Origin: Ganoderma boninense
Lineage: Eukaryota > Basidiomycota > Agaricomycetes > Polyporales > Polyporaceae
DNA: 64,000 nucleotides
Assembly: GCA_002900995.3 (NCBI GenBank)
Contig: CM035304.1
Coordinates: 2,512,823 to 2,576,822, forward strand
Reading direction: 5' to 3'
Shown: positions 46,472-56,545 of the stretch, one piece after another
Position numbering within the stretch: position 1 is the first letter of the stretch
Layout of the letters: each line of letters begins with the position of its first letter
The notes under the pieces: model-generated
Databases searched by the model: none
The model's input: the letters and a program-made list of their open reading frames with translations, nothing else
What the model was told of the DNA's origin: nothing
Position numbers and translations under genes: made by a program

Positions 46472-49400
46472 TCACGATCGAGTCTTCTTGTTGAGAGGGC
46501 CAGGAGCGTCGGGATGTGTCGAATGAAACTTTTGCAGCACTTTTGGCGCATTTGCTAGATCCGACACGTCTTCCCAGCTATCGTGTTCAGGGCCCCAGCC
46601 CTTCCAGTGAACAAGATACTGCAGTTTCTTCCACCGCCCATACCGACGCGACTCTAACACTTCCTCTACTTCGTACTCTTCCTCTCCTTCCACTTCAAGA
46701 GCTGCGGGTTCAGGGGGGATGCCGACCAGGAAGTTGGCTTTCTTTGTGCGGGTGTAGGAGTGTCACATGGAACACCGGGTGGAGCCCCATGTCTTTGGGG
46801 AGCTTGAGCTCGTAAGCCAAGTTGCCCACCTTGCGCTTGACAGGGTACGGGCCAGCGCCGGTCCACCAGCTTCGAGAGACTCCTGGGACACGGAAATTCC
46901 TCGTGTCGAGCCACACCTTCTGACCCTCCTTGAACTCTGGGGCAGCGGAGACGTAGCGATCGTAGTACTCCTTCATCCGCTCTGCTGCCAGGGTTAAGGC
47001 TGAGGTCGCATCCTCCCTTGCCTGCCGCAACTCCTCTCTTCGTTCATCCGCCGTAGGCACCGTGGTGGATAGCATCGGAACATGGAACTGAGGTTCATAG
47101 CCGTACATGAGGTAAAACGGCGAGTACCCTGTGGATGAATGTACGCGCGAGTTAAAGCAGTACTCTGCTGTTGGTAGCCACTTGACCCAATCGTCGCGGC
47201 GCCTTGAGCAGTACATCCGTAGGTACGCCTCTATCTCCTGGTTCCATCGCTCCGACTGTCCATCCGTCTGCGGGTGGTAGGCTGTGGACAACGCGCTTTC
47301 TATGTCGAGGCCTTTAAGGATTGCACGGAAGAGCTTGCTAGAGAACTGGGGCCCCCGATCAGAGATGATCTTTCGTGGGAGTCCATGTAGGCGGAACCAT
47401 TCTCTAATGAAGTTGTCTGCAGTCCCTTCCGTGTCGATCTCCTCAGTGCATGGAATAAGGTGAATCATCTTTCCATGCCGATCAGCAATAAGCTGGAGCG
47501 CGTTGTATCCGTCCACCTCCGGCAGTCCAGTGATGAAGTCACAGGTAACTACCTGGCCTGGGCCGTCCGGGATCTCGTTGGGTTGAAGGGGACCATGTGG
47601 CTTCGCATGTGAAGTCTTGCCACGGCGACAAGTGTCGCAGGTCTCAACGTAATCCTTAATGAACTTTGCCATGCCCGGCCACCAGTAGTTCCGTGTAACC
47701 AACTCCACCGTCTTTGCCTGGCCAGGGTGTCCAGCAGGCGGGAGGTCGTGGTGAATGCGCACTATCTCTGCTCGGAGCGCGTCGTCTTTGGGGACATAAA
47801 CTCGGCCGCGGTAGAGCAGCAGGCCTTGTTCTGTGTTCCAGTCCACCAAATCGTTCTGTAGACGTGCTGGCCCTAGCTTATCGAGCTTGCTGAGTGCCTC
47901 TGCGACCTCCTGCTCACGCTCTCCACATTCTCGAATGCGGCGGAGCAGTGCCTTCTCTGGTACCACTGACATGTGCCCTCTCTTAGCTGCCAGTACTCGG
48001 AAGCGATCGGGTTGCAACATGACTCGGTTCAGGTTGTCATCGGCGTCATCCTTCTGGTGATCAGGCCTGCGCGACAGCGCATCTGCCCTACCATTGGAGG
48101 TGCCTGGCTTGTGTGCAATGACAAAGTCGAACCGTGACAGATAGAGAGCCCATCGTGCCTGCCTGCGTGTGAGGTTTTGCGCGGCTTTCCAGTACTCGAG
48201 GTTCTTGTGGTCCGACTGGATCTCGAACACACTGGGAAGACCCTCGAGGTAGTGGCGCCAGGCCTGCAGGGCACGGATGATGGCGAGCATCTCCTTGTCA
48301 TAGATCTCGTAGTTGCGTTCCGCATCGCTCATTGACTCAGAGTGGAAAGCCACAGGGGTGCATTTGCCGTCCTCCCCCTCCTGAGACAGAACCGCACCGG
48401 TAGCATACCCGGATGCATCGACTTCAATGCGGGTTTTGCGGTCTGGTCATACATGCTCAGGACAGGGCTTTCAGTGAAACGACGTTTGAGCTCGTCGAAT
48501 GCTGATTGCTCTTCGGCACCCCATTGCCAGGAGCGCTACCCGTGAGACGGTCGAGGGGTTTGCATACTGCGCTGAAGTCCTTAATGAACCGCCTGTAGAA
48601 ATTCGCGAAACCGCGGAACTTCCGTACATCTGAGGCGTTCTGAGGGACAGGCCATTCTGCGATACCCCTGACCTTCACTGGGTCCATCTCCACACAGTTC
48701 TCCGAGACGAGCACACCTAGGTACTCAACCTTAGGCTGTTCGAATTCGCACTTCTCTGGCTTGCAGAACAGGTCGTGCTCCGCCAGACGCTTCAGACCTC
48801 ACGCACCAGTGTGCGGTGTTCCTCGATGTCGTTGGTGAATATGAGGATGTCGTCGAGGTAGATAGTGATTTGCCGAGTATGATGAGGTCCTTGAAGATGT
48901 CGTTCATAAGCGCAGAGAATGTACTAGGCGAGTTAGCCAGTCCGAAGTACATCACGTTCGGTTCGAACAGTCCACGATTGGTAACGAAGGCAGCCTTCCA
49001 TTCATCACCGGTCTTAATCCGCACATTGTTGTACCCCCAACGGATGTCAAGCTTTGTAAAGTACTTGGCCCTCTTGAGTCGATCCATCAAGTCCGACACC
49101 AACGGTAGTGGGTATCGGTTCTTAATGGTGATGTCGTTCAATCGCCGGTAGTCCTGTACAGGACGTAGGCTGCCATCCTTCTTTTTAACGAAGAAGAATG
49201 GTGACGACATCGGTGACTTCGATTCTTGAATATATCCTTTGGCCAAGTTCTCGCTAAGGAACTTGTCAAGCTCAACCTGCTCGCTGGGCGACAGGGGGTA
49301 CACCTTGGAATGGAACATCCTAGCATCTGGTACGAGTTCTATAGCGTGGTCGTAGGGTCCGTGCTCAGGTAGACGTTCGGACGCCTCTTTCGAGAACACA

Positions 49401-50242
49401 CGCAGATACTCGTGGTACTGGGGAGGTACGATCTCTTCGACAGGACGGACTTCCTTCTTCTGGTACTCTTGTTCAGCGAGCTGTTGAGAGTACGTGTAGC
49501 TCGCCGACACAAAGATCTTAGGGGTACCTCGAAGTCGTCGTCCATCTTCTAGTGCATTGAGAAGAGACTCCTCAGTGCCATCCCATTCCGGCAGAAAACC
49601 TGGTGGTGGAGGCCTATCTTCCTCCTCCTCCTCGACCATTACGGCCGTGCATATCCTACCCATCATCTTTGCCTTCCGCACCCGTCGAGAACCATTGCGC
49701 GCCGTAAGCCGTACCTCCGTATCACGCGCTTTGGTTTCAATAGGTTTGGATGCCTTCCGATGAGCCGGACATGCCTCTGGACATCTCGATAGGCGCAGCG
49801 AGCCACGTTCCCAATCTACTTCAGGGTTGTGTTCGCGCAGCCAGTCCAGGCCAATGATCACATCCTCTTCTCCTATGTCTGTCACCACAAACACCACCTT
49901 CTCCTGGTGGTCTCCAATCGCCATATCCAACACGGCGACCTCCGTGATCGTTCCATCACGGTTCTCGGTACCATCTATGTTGTACAGGGGAATTGGCCTT
50001 GCCAACTTCCTCGTCGTAACCTGGTTCTTCTCTACGAACCGTCTATGTAAAAACTTAGTAGTAGCTCCGCTATCTACCATGGCTACTATGTCCTTGTGTC
50101 GCTGCTTGCCGATTAACCGTACTGGTATATGAAAGTGTTGGCCACTATGATTTACTTCATATACAAACGCAGAACTCAGTACAGAAAATCGACTATTACT
50201 ACAAGAGCCGGCACGCGCAGCGTCCAGTGCGGCTCTAATCAG
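46472..50242 (-). CDS. pol: chromovirus pol polyprotein, frameshifted
   Basis: This frame starts in the -1 frame at the end of gag. In order it encodes an aspartic protease (MVDSGATTKF) and an RT with YRRLNDITIKNRYPLP, KLDIRWGYN and the YLDD active site. RNase H follows (EIYDKEMLAIIRAL; DHKNLEYW). The integrase has a zinc-binding start (H-x..H..CDTCRRGK) and DDE residues in CDFITGLP, IISDRGPQF and SERWNQEIE. A GPY-like AGPYPVKRKVG and a chromodomain ([30 protein letters not shown]) complete it. Five single-nt indels in short homopolymers break the frame, at about 48870 (just before YLDD), 48803, 48530, 48440 and 46715. All functional motifs are present once these are ignored. The chromodomain probably tethers the integrase to modified histone tails. 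Confidence 0.93.
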
Positions 50243-51669
50243 AAACCCTCCTTCTTCTCGGCGGTCGTAAGGGCCGCGATCTTCTCCTCCATCGCCTTGA
50301 CCTGGGCCTGAAGAGCCGCTACTTCCGTAGTTGCAGTGGACGAGGAAGCGGCTTGCTGACTCTTCAGTCGCGGGCAGTCATACTTACGATGTCCGGGCTG
50401 GCCACAGATGTAGCAGTTTCCTGGGAACGGCTTCTTCCCAGTAGCAGCCGCCTTCTCCCCCTTCTTCTTCCATCCAAACGACTTCGGCCGTTCTTCCTCT
50501 CTGGTGACGAGGGCCTGGTCGAGCGACAGCGCTACCTTCTGGATTTTGGTGAGGTCCGAGATGTCGTGAGCACTGGTGGCGAGGACGTCCCGGAGCCTGG
50601 GAGGTAGGCCAGAGCGGTAGCGTTCGCGTTTGTCCTCGTCGCCGAAGCCGGTCCGCGCTGCAGCTGCATTGAACTGCGCCGTGTACTCTTGGACAGTGCC
50701 GACCTTGCGATACGCCTTGCAAAGCTTGACAAGTTCGGCGATGGCAGCCTCCTTGTCGTCAGCCGCGCAGAAGTGATCCTTGAAGGCTGTGCTGAACTCG
50801 CCATAGTCTGCCCAAGGACTAGTTCCACCGGCGAGCTTTACAATGTGGGGGCCAGCCCAGGCTGCTGCTCCTTCCGTGAGCTTACTGAGGATGGTCATCC
50901 ATATGACGTCGCTAGGCGTGCCAACCGCTACCGCCGTAAGGGTGTTGTAGTAGATCTGAGCGGCGGACACAAAGCGGAGACCATCCTGTGCGGATTTTCC
51001 ATCGTATTCACGTGGGGCGATCTGGGAGAGGAGTTTGGAGGTGTCGAACGGTGGAGCGGGGGCAGGGGTAGTCATGGCGGGTGTGGACGCTCGACTGGGT
51101 GCAGCTGATGAAGAGGATGAGGGTTGTGGAGTGTTGAGGCTGATGGTCTCTTGCTTGGGTTCCTTCTTTACTTCCGGCTTTTTCTCTGCCTTTGGGAGTT
51201 TAGAAGTTGAAGCAATGGGGGTTGCGGGAGTCGAGGTTCGTCGCTGTCCAAGACGCTCTGTGACGAGTTCAAGAGTCTTGTCGAGGATGGGAGACCCTGT
51301 CGATCGTGCAGGACTGGGGATTCGACTCTGGACATGACTCTGGGGTTGTGAGGTAGGGCGTGAGGCAGGGCGGGATGAGGGGTTCCTGGATGCGATGAGG
51401 GCGGCTTGGCGAGCTGGGGGTCGGCTTGGATCTCGAGGTGCAGGTGCTGGTGGGTTTGCAATCTTCGCACGGATTAGGACTTCCTGTTCTTTGGTGGTGA
51501 GGAGTCTAGGGGCGATGCCTTCACGAGTTTCAAGGGTATCGTTGAATGTGTGTGATCGGTGGGGGCACGGTTGCTCCTCGCAGTAGTACCAGGTTTGCTT
51601 ATCTTCGTCCCAGTACTCGTCCTGTACTGCAGTGGGGTGAAATACGTGTCCCCAGGCTTGGCAAGCCAC
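50239..51669 (-). CDS. gag: chromovirus Gag
   Basis: 476 codons without interruption. The N-terminal part carries a short Cys/His cluster (YYCEEQPCPHRSH), a long Pro/Ser-rich linker, then a capsid-like helical region (LVKLCKAYRKVGTVQEYTAQ; YRSGLPPRLRDVLA). The C-terminus has a CCHC zinc knuckle, CYICGQPGHRKYDC, for RNA binding. The reading ends at TGA 50241-50239, directly preceded in frame by G GGT TTC, a canonical -1 slippery heptamer. Pol is open in the -1 frame. A Lys-rich stretch precedes the knuckle. Confidence 0.95.
   Translation of the reverse strand: MACQAWGHVFHPTAVQDEYWDEDKQTWYYCEEQPCPHRSHTFNDTLETREGIAPRLLTTKEQEVLIRAKIANPPAPAPRDPSRPPARQAALIASRNPSSRPASRPTSQPQSHVQSRIPSPARSTGSPILDKTLELVTERLGQRRTSTPATPIASTSKLPKAEKKPEVKKEPKQETISLNTPQPSSSSSAAPSRASTPAMTTPAPAPPFDTSKLLSQIAPREYDGKSAQDGLRFVSAAQIYYNTLTAVAVGTPSDVIWMTILSKLTEGAAAWAGPHIVKLAGGTSPWADYGEFSTAFKDHFCAADDKEAAIAELVKLCKAYRKVGTVQEYTAQFNAAAARTGFGDEDKRERYRSGLPPRLRDVLATSAHDISDLTKIQKVALSLDQALVTREEERPKSFGWKKKGEKAAATGKKPFPGNCYICGQPGHRKYDCPRLKSQQAASSSTATTEVAALQAQVKAMEEKIAALTTAEKKEGF
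50242..50248 (-). promoter_or_regulatory. -1 frameshift slippery site GGGTTTC
   Basis: G GGT TTC in gag phase fits X XXY YYZ and abuts the gag stop codon. From here the -1 frame is open into the protease. This would set the Gag:Gag-Pol ratio. Confidence 0.7.
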
Positions 51670-52042
51670 GTTGAATCTCGCTTCCCTTATCCTAGGAATG
51701 AAACGGCAGGTGCACGATCCAACACTGTCTGCTCAGCCTCCTCGGCCTGTTGCTGTGTCTTAGCCAAGGGACACGGCCCAAGGGTGTTCTGCCTTGGCTT
51801 TGTTTCGCCGCCTTTCTCTAGCTCCCACGCCGTGAGGCGGACCACTTCTGTCAGTACCGGGGTCTCGTGTTAGGAGCTTTCCGCGTACTGTACCACTAAG
51901 AGTGGCAAGCCTCAGGTTGCGCCGAGACCACGTCCGATGGTGTGACTAGAGCGCGCACTACGCTAGGCCAACACAGAGGATCTAAGTGCGTACCGTACGA
52001 GAGGGAAAGAGTGTGGGTGGAGTACGCCGGTGCTCGTGTAGA

Positions 52043-52053
52043 AGTTTCGACCT
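52043..52053 (-). promoter_or_regulatory. self-priming primer-binding site
   Basis: In element sense AGGTCGAAACT starts two bases after the 5' LTR. It is perfectly complementary over 11 nt to AGTTTCGACCT inside the LTR (52240-52230), close to where the RNA should start. Tf1-type elements prime reverse transcription this way, with 11 nt. No tRNA 3' end match was needed. Confidence 0.8.
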
Positions 52054-52055
52054 AA

Positions 52056-52515
52056 TGTTACGACTGGCTGTCGAGTAAGATCAGGGAGGAGGCTTACGAG
52101 ACGAGCAAGGGCGTCGACGAGCACTTGTGCAGCGAGAGCGGAGCAGGGCTCGACAGTCAGGCTGGAGACAAGATGTATTGAGCGAGTAACTAACGAGCGA
52201 GAATACAGCGAGGCTTACCTGGAGACAAGAGGTCGAAACTGAGGTCTCCAGGTAGCGAAGTACAGGCCTTATATACATGTAGCGGACAATGGGAACCGGG
52301 GACAATAGGTAACTATGGACACGGGGACCAGTGGAAGAACAATGGTATGTAGTACAATGACGACGGGAACAGTGGGTAACAGGAGTTATTGTACTGCGAG
52401 AACAAGGGACGGGTTTGCTAAACAACGGAGGACAATAAGGACGACGCGGGAGGCAAACAGTCCAAAAAGGGAAAGAGAGACGCCGGGGTAGGCGCTGAGC
52501 GTGCCGTTCATGACA
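52056..52515 (-). repeat. 5' LTR of the chromovirus
   Basis: 460 bp, TGT...ACA ends. It carries a TATA box and the putative RNA start about 35 nt downstream. Confidence 0.97.
52268..52275 (-). promoter_or_regulatory. LTR TATA box
   Basis: TATATAAG in element sense, 35 nt before AGTTTCGACCT, the proposed 5' end of the retrotransposon RNA. Confidence 0.75.
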
Positions 52516-52879
52516 ACAAGTGGCCGGGGCCAAACTACCAAGCGAGCATTTCTAAAGCAAAGCCCTTTCATAACCAAAGTATCGCCATGGTGCGTGCAGA
52601 GGAGAGAACTGAGATTCAGAGAGGGTCATAAGGGCTCTTGGTGAAAGCGATGCCATGGGTTCGGTTCAAGCTCGATGTTGGCTAGACGCCAAACAGCGCT
52701 TTAATTGCAAAGGGCAACTGGGCAACCCGGGCAACAATCGGCCCGCGGAGATGTTAAGATGCGCTGGCGCTTGGCTGGCGCATACCTCCTCGACTGCATA
52801 AGTATGTCTCAGTGGACGAAAATCAAGTACATAAACATAAAACTAGTAGAAAATCATGAATAACAAGACACTGATACTC
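52516..52879. other. spacer between the chromovirus and paralogue A
   Basis: It begins with the second ACAAG. No gene seen. Confidence 0.6.
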
Positions 52880-54014
52880 TCAGAGACGATCTTGTGAGAT
52901 GACTCAGATCAGTACACACCACCGACATCCTCGACGACTCAGGCTTACCTTGGGCCAGACGTTTCAGGTACCACTCGCGATCTAGCCAAGAGGGCAGCTT
53001 GCGCCCTTCCGTAAGAGCAAGAACGCGGCCGTCCGCATGTTTGTACCCCTGCTTGACCGACTTCCAGTACGAGTCCTTCCCCCTCTCGGACGCCCAAATC
53101 CACATATCTTGATGTTCGCCGCCATTGTTAAGGTGTGCACCATACCTGTGCACAAAGATATCGCCTTCGGACAGCTCGTGGCGTCGCGACAAGTCGGGAG
53201 GGGAGAGTATTCGATGAGATGCCTTCGTCTCCCACCAGTACGTTTTCACGTCAGACTTTCCAGGTGAGCGCTCATATCGCTCCAGGTAGTCGGCGTCCTG
53301 TGAACGTCGGTGAGACTTTAAAAATAAAACTGAGTTATCGAGACAAACCTCATCGGGAGAGGGATACCGCGAGGGGGGAACGGAGTTGGTGGGGTCATCC
53401 GATAGGTCCGACAGAGACCTCGACATCTCTCGCGGCTCGAGCGGAAGACCAGAAACAGTAGACAGATCGATATCCGCTCGGTGAAGACTGTCTTGATTGA
53501 GAGGTTGCGGCTCACGTTGAGCTCGCTGGGGCGCCCCCTGGGAATCGTCTGCATGGTGGCGGGATATGGATTGACCAATGGGCTGTGTTATTCGAAAGAC
53601 GGCCGGAGCACAGGAATGCGAGGGCCGAGGCAGACCTTTTGCAAAATCTATCATGCTCGGTTCTGACCTCGCAATACTATTCGTGTGGAGCTTCAGCACT
53701 TGGCACGCAGACAGGACAGCGGCGACGAACCTGTAACCCCAGGTTGGCAACTCTTGCGTGAAATCCCGCACTATTGTGGGCGTAATGTGATCGCAGTGGG
53801 GCAAAGGAGGCGCAGGAAACACGAGGTGGGTAGGCTGAGTCGAGCGAACGATGGCGGTGGCGGAGTATGCGTAGGTGAGGGTATGTGTACGCAAGGGAAA
53901 ACCGTCTCGAGGCCTACGTCGGAACTTCCTAGTCACGGCAGTCCCGAAAAGTACTATGGCGCCAAGGAGAACAGCAAAGGCTGCAAGATGGGACTGCTCA
54001 ACCTGAGGAAGCAT
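52880..54014 (-). CDS. paralogue A of the GDIF-WIW-PSW family, one-TM protein
   Basis: ATG 54014. An N-terminal membrane segment (LAAFAVLLGAIVLFGTAV) is followed by a basic KFRRR stop-transfer patch, then a long disordered Ser/Pro region (about residues 60-230). The C-terminal domain has YWWETKASH, SPPDLSRRHEL, SEGDIFVHRYG, DMWIWASERG, DGRVLAL and LPSWLDREWYLKR. The last intron starts at 52948 (GTAAGC) in phase 1 after AQ. A short last exon (DRL, stop at 52880) is likely. Introns within the long open frame cannot be ruled out. The chromovirus LTR lies downstream. Topology suggests the domain is cytosolic. Function unknown; homologous to the two genes upstream. Confidence 0.65.
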
Positions 54015-54577
54015 GGGTGGTGGTTAGAAGCGGACATGAGGATAGCTCTAAGAGACACCTTAAGCTCGTGTGTGGTGACGATGCCATGGACCAAGGCCTT
54101 TGTCCCCGGCCTGCACGTGCCAAGTTGATATGCCAGGATGCTACGATGTCTCATCATCTGCGTCGCTGAGCCCATCGGTCACCTCGGAATCAGACATTGG
54201 TTGGAACAACTTCTATTGGCATGTAGTGAGACTAGATACCAAAAGCTGATAACGGGGAAGAACGATCGCAGGGATGGGAATAACATGGGTATGGACGGAT
54301 CTTCTCACATCATTGACAACGAGCGGGTAAGACCACCAGGGGAAATGATAATAACCTAGGTACGGACAGAACATGATGGCAGGGGATGACGAAACAAGTT
54401 CGTGGGATAGAACAATAATCGGGATAGGAGGAGGAGGGAAGTCTAAGACGGGGGAAAACTAGAGGGCATTGAGAAATCGCGGAAAGCACATATACGTCTA
54501 GTGGAGGGACTGAAGAACCTATGAGCGCGTTGACCGGAGACGAGATGCTGAGAGGGTCGCACAGCGAGCGATGATAG

Positions 54578-55745
54578 CTAGTCGGAGTCAGATTCCGCCT
54601 GCCTTGTGGCTGCAGAGGTGTCAGTACAGCGGTGCAAGCTGTTGACGACGTGACCACTCACCCTGACGCTCGAAGTATTCACGGCTGACCCAAGAGGGTT
54701 CTTTCTTCACACGAGTAACGATGAGGAACCTGCCGTCCTCCCGTCGATGGCCGGCTTCAATACGTTGCCAGTACCCTCCAGTCCGATAGATCCAGAGACG
54801 ATAGTGAGTTGCCGTGTGGAAGATGAAGAGGTCTCCGATAGCGAGGTTGGTGTCACCAGAAAGGTCAGGGGGATAGTCGATGAGGATTGCCCCGATGCTC
54901 TCGGGCTCCCAGTACGGGGTAATGACAACCTCAGCCTCCTCCGAGCCGATCTTCATAGACCTCCTGGGGCGCATCTTCTTCTCCGTCCTGTGATACACGA
55001 CACCATTCTGGAAGCCGAAGCCGTTCAACACGAGACGTTGGGATATGGCAGACGCGACATGACTCACCACTCTGGCTGTGCTCGTCCAACCTTTCTTAGG
55101 GGACCATGGGACAGATCCACCGTGCGCGATGTCAGACGGTCCACCAAAAGGGCCGCCTGCAACTGCCAACGACCTGCGTGGAGTAGATGGGCCTGCCAAG
55201 AGTGCTGACGACGGACCTGCGACGGGAGCTGAACGAGAGGTCGACGGACCTGCGACGGGAGCTGAACGAGAGGTCGACGGACCTGCGACGGGAGCTGAAC
55301 GAGAGGTCGACGGACCTGCGATAGGGGCGGGACCGGGGCCGGTAACTTGGGCGTGATGGGAGCGAGACGGAAAAGAAAAACTGGGAATACGAGAGACAAT
55401 GGCGTCGGCCATAGATTGCGCTGATGGAAGGGGAGATCGGAGCCTCAGTTGGTGGCGCGCGACACTGGGGGGAGGCTCCCGCGAAACTTGGGAAACTCTG
55501 TGTGTATATGAACGATCATGATCGTTCCTAGAGCTGAAGAGAAGAACATACCGGACATGATTGCCACTGCCAACGACCTGGCCGCGAGGCGGCGTGGCGT
55601 GGCGTACCGCTAGGGACTGAGCTCTATCAGCAACGATGCGAGCAGCTGCCTCAGAGCGATGTTCCTGGAGGATGGATGCAAGGACGCAAACGAGAGCAAG
55701 GATGGCGAACGCCAGGACGAGCATACAGAAGTCGGTGAATGTCAT
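54578..55745 (-). CDS. paralogue B of the GDIF-WIW-PSW family, one-TM protein
   Basis: ATG 55745. An N-terminal membrane segment (FCMLVLAFAILALVCVLA) precedes a disordered region with four AGPSTSRSAPV repeats. The shared domain follows: VVITPYWEPES, YPPDLSGD, AIGDLFIFH, YRLWIYRTGG, GRFLIVT and EPSWVSREYFERQ. The last intron starts at 54661 (GTGAGT) in phase 1 after RQ. The final exon ATRQAESDSD ends at TAG 54578. A 54-nt GTATGT...CACAG stretch near 55552-55499 is probably a further intron although the frame stays open through it. Single-pass membrane protein with a C-terminal globular domain; function unknown. Confidence 0.7.
55210..55333 (-). repeat. 33-bp coding minisatellite in paralogue B
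   Basis: Three exact 33-nt units plus a partial fourth, encoding the 11-residue AGPSTSRSAPV repeat. Confidence 0.95.
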
Positions 55746-56545
55746 GGCGGATGCGGGCGGGGCGGAAGAGGTCGTTCAGCTGGGGGAAATATATCATGGC
55801 CAGCAGGAAAAGGACGATTCTCTCCGAAAGCCATGGCGAACATCCAGGAAGGGCAGCGGTAGCGGTCAGCGCAACAAAGGGATATTTGGACGCACTGGCA
55901 GCCTGAACGCGTGGCTTTTTGGCGCCTTGGACGTAAGTAGTTCTCGCGGTTCACGTGCTGGCGCCAACACGGCGGCTAGCGCTCAGGACTGGCATTGGTC
56001 TAAAATGCAAGCAAAATGTACGTGCGGCGATAGCCCATATATTTTAAACGAGTGGTATGGCGTGTGTGCCTGTGTGGCGATAGATGACGTTACAAAGGAG
56101 TGCAATGGCGAGGCGTATGACAAGGAGCGAAAGAGTAGGGGAGCTGGGGAGCTAACCGGTGTAAAGCAAAGTATAACAGGAGTGGGCGTGGGCCTGGAGC
56201 ACAGGCGTAATGGCGAGGCAGGCGCACATCTATATTGGCGGAGTATAGCTGCAAAAACCAGGGGAGAGGAGTTCGGAAGAGATGATCAGAGCCGTGAAGG
56301 GGAGTAACGATGAGGTTGAGACTAGGTAGTGAGGAAGGAGCGCGGAAGGACAATCATAATTCGAGACATAACGGTGAGGGTGTAGAAAAAGATAATCGGG
56401 CCAAAAGCGAGGAGACTGGATCGGGAGAGGAAATTGCGGCGCACAGCGCAGTTAGGGACTGATGCAAATGATAGAGAGGGGAACGGGCGTGAAGGGAGTT
56501 GGCACGTCGTGCGTGGCGATAGGTGGAGTTGGACCCACAGCGAGG
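55746..56545. other. spacer between paralogues B and C
   Basis: A plus-strand frame of 223 codons crosses it (55636-56307) but has no motif and starts inside paralogue B. I treat the region as promoter/intergenic. Confidence 0.5.

Larger units (their letters stand above)
45985..52515 (-). mobile_element. complete Ty3/gypsy chromovirus LTR retrotransposon
   Basis: The element is 6531 bp on the minus strand, with LTRs at 52056-52515 (5') and 45985-46445 (3'), ACAAG target duplications, a primer-binding site, gag and pol (protease, RT, RNase H, integrase, chromodomain), and a polypurine tract beside the 3' LTR. The LTRs differ by one indel and one substitution only, so insertion was recent. The self-priming site and integrase chromodomain place it near the Tf1/sushi branch of chromoviruses. 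Pol is split by five single-base indels. Confidence 0.97.

Noticed and set aside
52081..52533. Long open frames inside the LTRs (also at 46010-46441 and 41746-42210)
   Set aside because: The same frame appears in every LTR copy simply because the LTR sequence is shared. It overlaps the TATA box and RNA start and has no protein character.
55636..56307. 223-codon plus-strand frame between paralogues B and C
   Set aside because: It starts inside paralogue B on the opposite strand, is rich in Gly/Arg/Glu without motifs, and fits chance openness of purine-rich DNA.
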